Of a stretch of 64,000 nt of DNA, positions 25,566 through 33,925 are shown piece after piece. Each line of letters opens with the position of its first letter. Position 1 is the stretch's first letter. The notes below the pieces were generated by a model. It did no database searches. It saw only the letters and a program-made list of their open reading frames with translations, and had not been told where the DNA came from. The stretch is from contig NZ_JAPEPC010000001.1 in NCBI RefSeq assembly GCF_026340465.1, positions 7,145,501 to 7,209,500 on the forward strand, written 5' to 3'. The DNA comes from Streptomyces sp. NBC_01306 (GTDB taxonomy: Bacteria; Actinomycetota; Actinomycetes; Streptomycetales; Streptomycetaceae). The translations under genes were made by a program, and so were the position numbers.

Positions 25566-26732
25566 CTATTCTCCGGGGCGCAACGCCAGAACCTCACGCA
25601 GCACCCTCACCTCTGATACCTCTCGTGCCTCGGGAACCTTAACGGCCACGTCCTGAGCGCGATAGATGATCAACGGAGAGCGGTGACTCAACGGAAGGCC
25701 GACCACCGTGTTCGTCGCGTGCAGGGCGGCGCCAGCAACATCCCCATCGATCGCAAGGCACATCGCCTGATCCAGGTGGATCAGGGTGCGGTCCATGTGG
25801 TCGGAGGCCGGATACAGCTCCAGTGCGCGGTCCTGTTCCGTGCGGGCTCGGCTTGTGCTGCCCAGATGCGTCAGTGCGTTCCCGGAGTGAAATCTCAGCT
25901 GCGATTCCGAGTACCCGAAAGCACTGTCAATCTGGTCTGCGACCGGCAGCCGTTTCAGGGCCACTTCGGCGCGGGACAAAGCGTCCGCAGCAGCCTCCGG
26001 CTTCGAGAGCCTGGCCAGCGCACGGGCCTCCAGAGGTGCGGCAAGGGCGGGGCCGACACAGGGCAGACCGCCCGCCAGGTACTGGGCCCGACAGGCCAGT
26101 TCCACCGCCCCCTCTATGTCCCCGCAGTAATAGTGCTGGTACGCCTCCTGTGCATACATCCAGCTGAGGGTTGCTCGGTCGTCCGCTGCTGCTGCTGCGG
26201 CTCGACCGGTTCGCCACCAGGCTCTGGCCCGGTCGTCACCGAGCTTGAGCAGAGTGAGGGCCATCAGGCTCGACATCTGGGCCGCGACGATCGTCAACCG
26301 CTTTCGGACGGGCCCGCTCTGACGTCCAGCCAGGAGAAGACGCAGATCAGCGAAGTCCTCCAGCAGCTCCGTGAGAAGCTCCGTCTCTGAGCGGTGGCGG
26401 GTCGCCCGCCCGTACCAGGCCACCGTGTACTCGACCTCGTCCAAACTCGCGTCTGACATGGGGCCAGCGGCGAAGTCCTCTTTCAGGCCCCGCTGTAGTG
26501 CGTCAGCCTGCTCCAGAGGATCGCTGCCCGGCCGAACTTGCGCGAGCATCACCAGCCGCCCCTGCGCGCCCAAGGCGTGGTCCAGCGCGGTCGCTACCTC
26601 GATGGTCGGCGGACGCTTGTTGTTCTCCAGATCTGAGACATAGCTCTTCCCGCAGTTCGCAAGTTGAGCGACGTCACGCACAGAGCGCGTGCCGCGGAAG
26701 CGGCGCAGAGCCTGGCCGAAGGTCTCGTTCAT
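25566..26732 (-). CDS. XRE-family regulator with TPR-like C-terminal domain
   Basis: A 388-residue protein. Residues about 1-65 form an XRE helix-turn-helix (FGQALRRFRG, VRDVAQLANCGKSYVSDLEN, RPPTIEVATALDHALGA). The rest is helical with TPR-like repeats (WMYAQEAYQHYYCGDIEGAV, ALARLSKPEAAADAL). This layout is common in Streptomyces pathway regulators that may sense peptides. The ATG at 26732 is chosen; the open frame upstream runs into noncoding DNA. It is divergent from the unusual cluster starting at 26937, with an inverted repeat between them, and is probably its regulator. Confidence 0.85.
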   Translation of the reverse strand: MNETFGQALRRFRGTRSVRDVAQLANCGKSYVSDLENNKRPPTIEVATALDHALGAQGRLVMLAQVRPGSDPLEQADALQRGLKEDFAAGPMSDASLDEVEYTVAWYGRATRHRSETELLTELLEDFADLRLLLAGRQSGPVRKRLTIVAAQMSSLMALTLLKLGDDRARAWWRTGRAAAAAADDRATLSWMYAQEAYQHYYCGDIEGAVELACRAQYLAGGLPCVGPALAAPLEARALARLSKPEAAADALSRAEVALKRLPVADQIDSAFGYSESQLRFHSGNALTHLGSTSRARTEQDRALELYPASDHMDRTLIHLDQAMCLAIDGDVAGAALHATNTVVGLPLSHRSPLIIYRAQDVAVKVPEAREVSEVRVLREVLALRPGE

Positions 26733-26752
26733 GGTGCCCCCGCTGTCCGCGG

Positions 26753-26782
26753 TGTCCGCAACCTTGCGGACGGTTGCGGACA
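26753..26782. promoter_or_regulatory. 10-bp inverted repeat between XRE gene and cluster
   Basis: TGTCCGCAAC (26753-26762) and its exact complement GTTGCGGACA (26773-26782) flank ten bases, with a third related TTGCGGAC in the spacer. It sits 21 bases upstream of the XRE start and would suit binding by the XRE protein. Confidence 0.6.
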
Positions 26783-26936
26783 GGAAATGTCTGTCCGTGA
26801 TGGTCCGTATCGGAAACGCTACTCCCATAAGCCGGGTCGCGAACACGAGTTGGCCGTTCGTGACCCAAAGGGGAGAAGACCCCTGCGACCGCGCGAACGG
26901 CCCAGGGGCGTGGCCAACGCACGCTGGAGCGTCGAC

Positions 26937-27314
26937 ATGTCTGAACTTACAGTCCTGCCCGCCGCTCCCGGGAGAGATCCCAGGCCCCTGGACTTCGAGA
27001 CGATGCGGGCCGTGGCTGACCGGCTGCTCGCCCAAGGAGAGGTGCCCCAGGCGGATGGCCTCCTGACCGAGATCATGATGCTGCGCGGCTTCCTCGCGCT
27101 GCTCGTCCCCGCAGTCGGCGAACTGGCCGTCGCGCGGCCCGTGGACGACGTATGGCGCGGCGCCGCTCAGGCCGGTCTCGGGGAGGCGCGCCGCCGCCTG
27201 AGCCACACCACCGGGCACACCGTGCCCGTGCTGCTCGCCGAGGAGCAGCGCCTGTCCAGATCTGTTCTCGCGCTGTGTACGCACCTGGAGAACCTGGAGT
27301 CGTGCGATGCGTGA
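26937..27314 (+). CDS. Small helical protein of unknown function, first gene of the cluster
   Basis: A 125-residue protein, rich in Leu, Ala and charged residues. It contains LTEIMMLRGFLALLVPAVGEL and ends with LALCTHLENLESCDA. It resembles a group of short Streptomyces proteins found next to natural-product or mobile-element regulators (possibly DUF6415), but this is from memory of overall pattern. GGAG at 26926-26929 precedes the ATG at good distance. Its stop overlaps the start of the next gene by eight bases. Confidence 0.6.
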   Translation: MSELTVLPAAPGRDPRPLDFETMRAVADRLLAQGEVPQADGLLTEIMMLRGFLALLVPAVGELAVARPVDDVWRGAAQAGLGEARRRLSHTTGHTVPVLLAEEQRLSRSVLALCTHLENLESCDA

Positions 27315-27708
27315 GGCCATCGCCCCCTGGTCGCCGCCGCAGGGGAACACTGTGGAGCTGGTTGCCATGGGCACGTCGTGGGACGCCGTACGCGTCTCGG
27401 CCCGGTTCGGTCGAGCCGTCATCGATCGTCTCGGTGATCAGTGCGGTGCGGTGATCGTGGACGGTTACGGATCGGTCCTGTACTGGTTGATCAAGCCCGG
27501 CTCTGCTGACGCCTGGACGCTGCCGTCCTACATCGTCGGCATCCTCGGGTCCAGCGCGTACGTAGCCGTGCCGCCGGTGAGGCGCACCAGCGGGCCCGGC
27601 CTGCACTGGGATGTGCCGCTGACGCCGCTGTGCTACCTCACGGACACCGTTCTGCTGCACGCCGCGCTCGCCGCGGAGATCGCCCTCGTCAACGGGCCGC
27701 GCCCGTGA
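27307..27708 (+). CDS. Conserved-looking hypothetical protein
   Basis: A 133-residue protein with no recognised catalytic motif: VELVAMGTSWDAVRVSARFG, GAVIVDGYGSVLYWLI, YVAVPPVRRTSGPGLHW. The pattern 'WDAVRV...GAVI-D...YWL...YVAVPP' recurs in short accessory proteins of Streptomyces mobile elements. It overlaps its upstream neighbour by eight bases and its downstream neighbour by four (GTGA), so it belongs to a coupled run of small genes. Confidence 0.6.
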   Translation: MREAIAPWSPPQGNTVELVAMGTSWDAVRVSARFGRAVIDRLGDQCGAVIVDGYGSVLYWLIKPGSADAWTLPSYIVGILGSSAYVAVPPVRRTSGPGLHWDVPLTPLCYLTDTVLLHAALAAEIALVNGPRP

Positions 27709-27854
27709 TCTGTGCGAGCTGTAACCGCGCGATCCGGCCCGGCGAGCCGTCGCAGGAGTACGAGATCAACAGTGGCACCGGGGCTGTCCCGACCGTGCGC
27801 TTCCACCTTGTGTGCCCGGTCAGCCGCCTGTACGTGCGCCGGTACCCGGTATGA
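27705..27854 (+). CDS. 49-residue putative zinc-binding protein
   Basis: A very small protein that begins VICASCNRAIRPGEPSQEY and has a later HLVCP. The Cys-x2-Cys and His-x2-Cys pairs could form a single zinc knuckle. The GTG start overlaps the previous stop and its stop overlaps the next ATG, so reading in this frame is supported by gene packing. No family was recognised. Confidence 0.5.
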   Translation: MICASCNRAIRPGEPSQEYEINSGTGAVPTVRFHLVCPVSRLYVRRYPV

Positions 27855-28036
27855 ACTCCCGCTCGTTGCCGAGCGCACCGCCCGGCCGCGAGCGGGGACC
27901 GACCCCGCCGGAAGGCGCCGCCCTCAGCAGGGGCACGGGGTGCTTGGAGACGCTGGCCACGCCGAGCTGCTTCGGGTTCCTCCTGTTCGTCAGCTTCTGG
28001 CTCCTGATCTGCGCCTGGCACGACCTCGCCATATGA
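27851..28036 (+). CDS. 61-residue single-pass membrane protein
   Basis: An N-terminal polar, Pro/Arg-rich region is followed by a C-terminal hydrophobic helix (CFGFLLFVSFWLLICAW). It is thus a likely tail-anchored or single-span membrane peptide. ATGA overlap with the preceding zinc-knuckle gene supports expression. There is no signal peptidase site. Function unknown. Confidence 0.5.
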   Translation: MNSRSLPSAPPGRERGPTPPEGAALSRGTGCLETLATPSCFGFLLFVSFWLLICAWHDLAI

Positions 28037-28104
28037 GGCAGCTCGGCGCGCCCTGATTCACGGATCAACACCATCAGACAACGCAATCCCACGAGGAGGC
28101 GTCG

Positions 28105-29310
28105 GTGACCCTTACGACAGGTGAGAGCACAGCGGTGAGCGCAACAGCGCTGCACGCCGCGACCAGACAGGCCATATCCCACGCGGCCAAGGACCTGTGG
28201 CCGGACCAGCAGATCATGCTGGGGCAGGAGTGCCCCAGCGTCACGTCCTACGTCTGCCGACTCACGGTGGACGGCGAGGAGTTGATCGCCAAGTACAGCT
28301 GGCTGGGCATGTCCCTGGTGTCCATCCTCCGAGGCGCCGGGGGAACGTGGGCGCAGGTGCAGGAAGCCGAGAGCGCGTACGTTCACAGCGCCGATCTGCT
28401 GACCGCCCGTGAGGCTCGGAACCTGGCCCTCCTCCGTGAACTCGGGCGTCCTCGCGTATGCGAGACGGCCGGGTTCCACCGCGGGGTCCTGCTCACCCGG
28501 GCGGTGCCGGGGGAGACGCTGGCCGACGAGATGACGGCCCGCCCTGGAGAGACGAGCGCTCTCCTCGACTCGGCGCTCGCCGCCCTCGAAGAACTCCAAG
28601 GGCACCAAGGCGCAAAGCTCCTGCGCGATTCGGAGCCGATCGACGAGCGCTCCGTAGCCGGTGTCTTCCGCAGGAAGTTCAACGGCCTGAGCGCCGACAC
28701 CTATCTGGGAACGCTCGGCCAGGGCCGCGGACTCCAGGAAGGCGAGCGGCTCGAAGTCGTGGAGCTGGTCCGGCACACGGTGTGGCGGCTGCTGCGGATG
28801 AGCAGCGGGCTCTCACCCCGTCGGGACACGGCGGTCTACGGAGACCTCAAGCCCGAGCACGTCTTCTTCGACGGCCCTCGGCTCCACTTCATCGACCCGG
28901 CCCTCCAGTGGGCTGCCGGACCGGAGCCCGACATCGCGAAGCTCGCCGGCAGGTCGCTACTCCTCGCTCTCGGGCACCCGGACCGGCGTGCCACACAGCA
29001 GATGGTGCAGGGCATCGCCTCGTTCCTTGCCCGCAACACGACGGCGTCCGCCGGGCGGCAGCGTGCGGAACGGCTGCGCGAAGTGCTGGTGCTGTGGCTC
29101 ATGGACACCGTGAACATTCTGACCACCTGTCTCAGCGCACCCGCGGGGCTGCCGCTGGCTCCCCATCAGCAGACGCTCGTCAACCAGGCTTGGCCGGTGG
29201 CGGCCCTGGTGGACCGGGTGAGCGCCCTGCTCGTCGGTTCGATGGCCGGGCCCCGGCTCCTGGACGTCGTGCTCGGCGAGGTCGAGCACAGAGCGGGGAG
29301 CTACCGGTGA
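28105..29310 (+). CDS. Aminoglycoside phosphotransferase-like kinase
   Basis: A 401-residue protein with the fold signature of APH/choline-kinase-like enzymes. VDGEELIAKYSWLG carries the likely ATP-binding lysine, VYGDLKPEHVFFDG the catalytic Asp loop, and LHFIDPALQWAAGPEPDIAKLAG the metal-binding Asp. No antibiotic-specific features are evident, so it may phosphorylate a cluster intermediate or small molecule. The GTG at 28105 has a strong GAGGAGG ribosome-binding site (28092-28098). Its stop overlaps the GTG of the dehydrogenase-like gene. Confidence 0.75.
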   Translation: MTLTTGESTAVSATALHAATRQAISHAAKDLWPDQQIMLGQECPSVTSYVCRLTVDGEELIAKYSWLGMSLVSILRGAGGTWAQVQEAESAYVHSADLLTAREARNLALLRELGRPRVCETAGFHRGVLLTRAVPGETLADEMTARPGETSALLDSALAALEELQGHQGAKLLRDSEPIDERSVAGVFRRKFNGLSADTYLGTLGQGRGLQEGERLEVVELVRHTVWRLLRMSSGLSPRRDTAVYGDLKPEHVFFDGPRLHFIDPALQWAAGPEPDIAKLAGRSLLLALGHPDRRATQQMVQGIASFLARNTTASAGRQRAERLREVLVLWLMDTVNILTTCLSAPAGLPLAPHQQTLVNQAWPVAALVDRVSALLVGSMAGPRLLDVVLGEVEHRAGSYR

Positions 29311-30218
29311 ACGGGCCGCTGGTGGGGATCGTCGGCGCGGGGGCCGTCGGGCAGACGCTGGCCGCCGGTCTCGTTGCCGCCGCATTTCCCGAACGGCTGC
29401 TGGTCGTGTCCCGGCAGCCGGACCAGGCCCGCGCCCTGGCCGCCGACCTCCAGGACCTGGCGCTCACCTCCCGCTCGCGGACGCAGGCCGACGCCGGTGA
29501 GGTCGCTGATCTCCACGGCTGTGACGCCGTGGTCGTCGCTCTTCGCACCGACTTCAAGAACACCGCCGAGCACGACATCCGGCGCCAGGGGGCCACCGCG
29601 AACGCTCCCGCCCTCGGGGTCCTGGCGCGCGAGCTGCGCGGGTACGACGGCACCGTCATCGTCGTGACGAATCCGGTGGACTTGATGGCCCGCCGCTTCG
29701 GCTAGGTGTCCGGCTGCGCCCGGGTCTTCGGGATCGGATCGAATCTCGACTCCGCCCGGTACCGGCTGCTGTTGGCCAGGTACGCCCAGGTGTCCCCGGA
29801 TCTCGTGCGCGGCCACGTGATCGGCGAGCACGGCGACCGCGCCGTCATCTGCGTGTCCACCACCACCGTCGACCGCCGCCCGGTCGCCGTCCCGGTACGT
29901 GCCGTCGTGGCCGACCTCCAGCGGCGGCCGGCCCTGATCCGGACCGCCATCGGCCGGACCCGCTGCGGGCCTGCCGGTGCCGTGCTGTCCACGCTCCGCA
30001 TGGCCCTCGGTCTGGCCGACGGTATCGAGGAGCCGTCCGTGCCGTACGGAGACGTCTGGCTCGGAATCCCCATGCGCTTCACCGGCGGTAAGACCGTGCC
30101 GTGCCTGCCTCCGCTGACCCGTTCCGAACGCCTGCGTCTGGACTCTGCGGCCAGCAGCCTCCGCGACGCCTACACCCGGCTCCCTGCCCTTCCACCAACC
30201 GAGAGGACCGCCCCATGA
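29307..30218 (+). pseudogene. Lactate/malate dehydrogenase-like gene interrupted by one in-frame TAG
   Basis: Reading straight through gives a 303-residue LDH/MDH-family protein: the Rossmann motif GIVGAGAVGQTLAAG, VTNPVDLMARRFG, then VFGIGSNLDSARYR, the catalytic GEHGDRAV histidine and a normal C-terminus. A single TAG at 29703-29705 splits it just after NPVDLMARRFG, close to the boundary between the NAD-binding and catalytic domains. The frame is otherwise intact, and a GTG follows the TAG directly, so two polypeptides or readthrough are possible. Its start and stop both overlap neighbouring genes. It is called a pseudogene with that reservation. Confidence 0.7.
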
Positions 30219-31348
30219 TCAGTGCCACCCGGCTCGGCGCCGCGACGGCCGTCGTCACCGTGCTGAGCAACCGTCCCGAAGTCACCGATTGGGCTCTGCG
30301 CTACTTCGGCCCCTGGTGGAACGCCACTTCCGTGGACGCCACCGGCGTGTGTGCCGACGCCGTCGTGACGGCGGACGTCAACCTGACCGCCTACGAGGAA
30401 ATCACCCGTCTGGTTCACGACGGCCGGGCAACGGAGGCCGTGGAGTACGCGAAGCACCCCCTGTTCGTGGCCCGCGACGGTGAGGACATCCTCGCCACGT
30501 CGCTGGTTGAAGGGATCGCGTACCGCAGCACGCCGTCCTCCGGTCGTCTCCTCCTCGCCGGCACCCACGTACAGCCTCTCGCCCTGGCCGCCGCGCGCCT
30601 CGCACGGGAAGCGATTCGTGGCCAGCTCCTGCGGGACGGATGGGCGGTGCTCCACTCCTCCGCAGTCGTACGGCCGGACGACGGCGCGACACTCCTCACC
30701 TTCGGCGACAAGGGGGCCGGGAAGACGACCACGGCCCTACTGCTCGCCTCGCACGGCTGGCAACTCCTCGCCAACGACCGGGTACTCGTCCGGCCGACCG
30801 GCGAGGTGGACGTGGATGTGGTGCCCTGGCCGTCGGCCGCCGCTCTCGGCCTCGGCCTGCTCCACGCACTCGGCTGGGACGTCACCGCGCGCGAGCACCT
30901 GCAAGGCGGCGGCAGCTTCCACCCGACCCAGCACGAATCCGTGACCGAATCGCTGCTCGCCGGAGACAACACCCCGCTGTGGGACGCCAAGAAGCGGGAG
31001 CGCAAGGTCCAGGTGTTCCCCGACCAGTTCCCGGACCTGTTCAACGTCCCCCTGGCCACCCACGGACATGCCGCCGGCCTGCTCTTCCCCCAGGTCGACG
31101 CCGACGCAGCGCCCGACGTCATCGACGGCACCCGCACGCTGGGCGAGGCCGACTTCATGTCCGGGGCGACCGAGGACCGGTACCCGGACGTCTTCGGCCT
31201 GGCCCAGGGCGTCGACGGCGGCGGCCGGAAAAGCGCCCGCGCCGAGGTGGCGGCCCGTCTCGCCGAGCTGCCACACCGTGCGGTCCGGCTCAGCCACGAC
31301 ATCCCGGCCAGCGCAGCCCTGTTGAGCAAGGTCGCCGACACGATCTGA
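30215..31348 (+). CDS. HPr-kinase-like P-loop protein
   Basis: A 377-residue protein whose centre matches the HPr kinase/phosphorylase fold. LRDGWAVLHSSAVV precedes the Walker A loop FGDKGAGKTT (about residues 163-172), and LLANDRVLV provides a likely Walker B-type acidic pair. The N-terminal 100 residues are unrelated to HPrK. HPrK-like kinases occur in some lasso-peptide clusters, where they phosphorylate the peptide, and in other modification clusters. The ATG overlaps the upstream stop, with GAGAGG before it. Confidence 0.75.
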   Translation: MISATRLGAATAVVTVLSNRPEVTDWALRYFGPWWNATSVDATGVCADAVVTADVNLTAYEEITRLVHDGRATEAVEYAKHPLFVARDGEDILATSLVEGIAYRSTPSSGRLLLAGTHVQPLALAAARLAREAIRGQLLRDGWAVLHSSAVVRPDDGATLLTFGDKGAGKTTTALLLASHGWQLLANDRVLVRPTGEVDVDVVPWPSAAALGLGLLHALGWDVTAREHLQGGGSFHPTQHESVTESLLAGDNTPLWDAKKRERKVQVFPDQFPDLFNVPLATHGHAAGLLFPQVDADAAPDVIDGTRTLGEADFMSGATEDRYPDVFGLAQGVDGGGRKSARAEVAARLAELPHRAVRLSHDIPASAALLSKVADTI

Positions 31349-31496
31349 CCCGGCGCCGGCCCGCGCGCCGGCAACCGCACACCACCCACGGCGACCGAAT
31401 CGGGTCAAGGGCCGCACCCAAGAACGCCCGCTCCGGCCGGAGTCCGGAAGACCCGGCCGGGGCGGGTCTCCCACCGAGCGCACAGAGAGAACCCTC
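31349..31496. other. Intergenic segment with GC-rich dyad
   Basis: This 148-bp segment separates the HPr-kinase-like gene from the small peptide gene. It begins with a GC-rich imperfect hairpin (GGCGCCGG...CGCCGGC near 31350-31372). No T-run follows, so it may be an RNA-processing or attenuating element rather than a strong terminator. Confidence 0.35.
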
Positions 31497-31652
31497 ATGG
31501 CGAAGAGCGACGACGAGCTGTTCGAGTAGATCCGGAACACCGGGGCGGCGATCAATGCGTCGAAGGACCCGTCCCTGGACCCCGAGCTGCAAGCACTCGC
31601 CGCCCAGGCCGCCGAGAAATCAGCTGCCGAACTCGCCGATGGCGAGCGATGA
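31497..31652 (+). pseudogene. Small peptide gene interrupted by TAG at codon 11
   Basis: An ATG after AGAGAGA starts MAKSDDELFE, then TAG at 31527-31529, and the same frame continues IRNTGAAINASKDPSLDP, ELQALAAQAAEKSAAELAD, GER and TGA. Without the amber codon it would be a 51-residue acidic, helical peptide, with Gln or Glu the likely original at that codon. Its position directly before the radical SAM gene is that of a precursor peptide or small partner in modification systems. It has no Cys and no obvious core motif. The peptide is not recognised. Confidence 0.5.
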
Positions 31653-31716
31653 ACGGCTGACCGCAGCCAGCAGCACCGGTCTCGTACCCACCGAACTCAT
31701 ACGGAAAGGCACAGGC

Positions 31717-32592
31717 ATGACCATCACCATCGAGAGCCCCGCACCGAACACCTCACCCGCGGACGGGATCCTCTCCGACGAATGTGAGCTGACGGGGAGC
31801 TGCCAACTGGAATGCTCGCACTGCTGCACCCTGTCCGGACCGAAGGTGAGCCACGGCAGGATGACGCGTGGGGACTGGCAGGGCGTGGTAGACGACATCG
31901 CCACTCTCGGAATCCCGGCCGTCCAGTTCATCGGAGGGGAGCCCACTCTATCCCCGGCCCTCATTCCCCTCATCGGCCACGCACTCGGACGCGGCCTGAC
32001 CGTAGAGGTCTATTCGAATCTCACCCATATCCGGCCGGCCTTGTGGGCTGCGCTGGACCAGGGCGGGGTGCGCGTGGCGACCAGCTACTACAGCGACGAC
32101 TCCGAACAGCACGACTCGATCACCGGGGGCCGGGGCAGCCACGCCCGCACTCTGGCCAACATCACCGAGGTGCTGCGCCGTCGCATCCCGCTGCGCGTCG
32201 GCCTGGTCGACCTCGGCAATGGGCAGCGCGTTGCCGAAGCCGAAGCCCAACTGCGTTCACTCGGAGTGCAGAACATCAGGGTGGACCAGGTACGTGCGGT
32301 TGGACGTGCGGCAGCGGACTCCGCCACCATCCCCGATGTGAGCGAGCTATGCGGGCGATGCTTCCACGAGCGCGTCGCTGTCTCCCCGGACGGTGACGTG
32401 TACGGCTGCATCCTGTCCCGGCACCTGCGAACGGGGAACGTGCGCACCACGCGCCTCCGGGACGTCCTGTCCGGATCCCGACGGGCTGACGCCCGATCCG
32501 GCGTGCCGAAGGTGCCGACGAACGCGTGCCCGCCCAACGACGGCGGGGATTGCAGCCCCGCCAGCACCCCCGCCTGCAACCCCAAGTTCTAG
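31717..32592 (+). CDS. Radical SAM protein with SPASM-like C-terminus
   Basis: A 291-residue radical SAM enzyme. The cluster-binding triad is SCQLECSHCC (Cys29, Cys33, Cys36). The barrel has VQFIGGEPTLSP. The C-terminal region has CGRCFHERVAVSPDGDVYGC and a tail with three further cysteines (NACPPNDGGDC, PACNPKF), suggesting auxiliary Fe-S binding as in peptide-modifying enzymes. GGAAAGG precedes the ATG; an in-frame ATG at 31639 would add 26 residues. The stop is TAG, and the methyltransferase GTG follows nine bases later in the same frame. Confidence 0.85.
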   Translation: MTITIESPAPNTSPADGILSDECELTGSCQLECSHCCTLSGPKVSHGRMTRGDWQGVVDDIATLGIPAVQFIGGEPTLSPALIPLIGHALGRGLTVEVYSNLTHIRPALWAALDQGGVRVATSYYSDDSEQHDSITGGRGSHARTLANITEVLRRRIPLRVGLVDLGNGQRVAEAEAQLRSLGVQNIRVDQVRAVGRAAADSATIPDVSELCGRCFHERVAVSPDGDVYGCILSRHLRTGNVRTTRLRDVLSGSRRADARSGVPKVPTNACPPNDGGDCSPASTPACNPKF

Positions 32593-32601
32593 GAGACGCC
32601 G

Positions 32602-33726
32602 GTGAACTGGAAGCCCCACGCCGTGACACTGGCGCACAGCGTCACGCACGCTGGGTCGCGCTGGCACGCACCCGTTGCGGCGCTCCCACGTCACCTGTTC
32701 ATCCCCCGCTGGTGGGCCGGCGGGGACGGTTGGTCCCTGCGGGCCGGGGCCGACGATGACCAGGCGTGGCTAGCCGCCGCGTATGCGGATGACTCGCTCG
32801 TCACCCGGGTCGGGAGCGCGCACGCGGACCAGGCGCAGCCCGGCGACCGCCCAGCAGGCCGGCCGACGTCGTCGGCCACGCTGCCGAGCCTGCTGGTGCG
32901 GATGTTCCAGCACGCCAGGCTCGGCGACGGACACACGCTGCTGGATGTCGGCACCGGGTCGGGATACGGCACCGGGCTGGCTTGCCTACGACTGGGCGAG
33001 CGCCAGGTATCCAGCGTCGACGTGGATCCCTACCTCACCGAAGCAGCTGGACAGCGACTCGATCAGGCCGGGCTGCGCCCCCAGCTCCACACCCTGGACG
33101 CGAGCGGTGAGCTGCCAGGGAACTACGACCGCATCGTGGCCACCGTCGGCGTCCGGCCCGTGCCCACCAGCTGGCTGACGGCGCTCAAGCCGGGCGGGCG
33201 GTTGGTGACGACCGTCGCAGGCACGACGCTCATCGTCACCGCAGACAAGCAGGACGACGGCACCGCCCGGGGACGAGTCGAATGGGACCGGGCCGGATTC
33301 ATGCACGCCCGGCACAGCACCGACTACCACGCTCTGCCGGACGGGCTGATCGAAGCCGCCCGCACCGAAAAGGGGGAGTTCGTTACGGCCAGTCGGTATC
33401 CAGTGGTCGATGTAGAGCAAGCGTGGGACCTGTCGTCCATGCTCGGTATCGAGGTACCCGGCATCGTCTACGGCTACGAGGAGACCGGGCAGCAGCGCAC
33501 AGCGTGGCTCGCCCACCCGGACGGCTCATGGGCCCGAGCCACCAGCAAGGAGGGGGGCGATCCTGTCGTACACCAGAGCGGTCCACGCCACCTGTGGGAC
33601 GTTCTGGATGAGATCCGTTCGTACTGGCTTCAGCACGGCGAGCTGCCCGTACGCGGCGCCCATGTGCTGATCACTCCGGACGGCCGGACACGGCTTGCCC
33701 GAGGAGGCTGGCGCGCCACCCTCTGA
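32602..33726 (+). CDS. PCMT/TgmC-like SAM-dependent methyltransferase
   Basis: A 374-residue methyltransferase with the N-terminal PRHLFIPRWW and SVTRVG-like segments typical of the protein-isoaspartate methyltransferase branch, and SAM motif I LLDVGTGSGYGTG. The C-terminal extension (WARATSKEGGDPVVHQSG, LWDVLDEIRSYWLQHGELP) resembles TgmC-type methyltransferases paired with ATP-grasp RiPP systems. Here the partner is a radical SAM enzyme instead. AGGAG at 32591-32595 precedes the GTG. Probably it methylates a peptide or small-molecule carboxylate made by the cluster. It is the last gene before a strong terminator. Confidence 0.85.
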   Translation: MNWKPHAVTLAHSVTHAGSRWHAPVAALPRHLFIPRWWAGGDGWSLRAGADDDQAWLAAAYADDSLVTRVGSAHADQAQPGDRPAGRPTSSATLPSLLVRMFQHARLGDGHTLLDVGTGSGYGTGLACLRLGERQVSSVDVDPYLTEAAGQRLDQAGLRPQLHTLDASGELPGNYDRIVATVGVRPVPTSWLTALKPGGRLVTTVAGTTLIVTADKQDDGTARGRVEWDRAGFMHARHSTDYHALPDGLIEAARTEKGEFVTASRYPVVDVEQAWDLSSMLGIEVPGIVYGYEETGQQRTAWLAHPDGSWARATSKEGGDPVVHQSGPRHLWDVLDEIRSYWLQHGELPVRGAHVLITPDGRTRLARGGWRATL

Positions 33727-33811
33727 ACTTCGCACCCCGTGTGATGGCCCCACACTGGGGGCGGCCATGCACCCCTGCTGAACCGTCAGTTCCACCCGCA
33801 GAGTATGGAGG

Positions 33812-33853
33812 AGCCCCGGTACAGAAGGCCCGGAAGCCTTCTGTACCGGGGCT
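33812..33853. terminator. Bidirectional hairpin terminator
   Basis: A perfect 17-base stem, AGCCCCGGTACAGAAGG at 33812-33828 and its complement at 33837-33853, with an eight-base loop. It lies between the convergent methyltransferase and phenylacetate-CoA ligase genes, near the right edge of the island. Confidence 0.85.
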
Positions 33854-33925
33854 ACGCCGTCGCCGTGAGATCAGCGGACACGGCTGCTGCGGAGGCCTGG
33901 CGTGCCACCAGTCTTCCGATCGACT

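Noticed and set aside
26733..27422. N-terminal extension of the XRE gene
   Set aside because: It overlaps divergent small genes and the operator; the helix-turn-helix begins at 26732.
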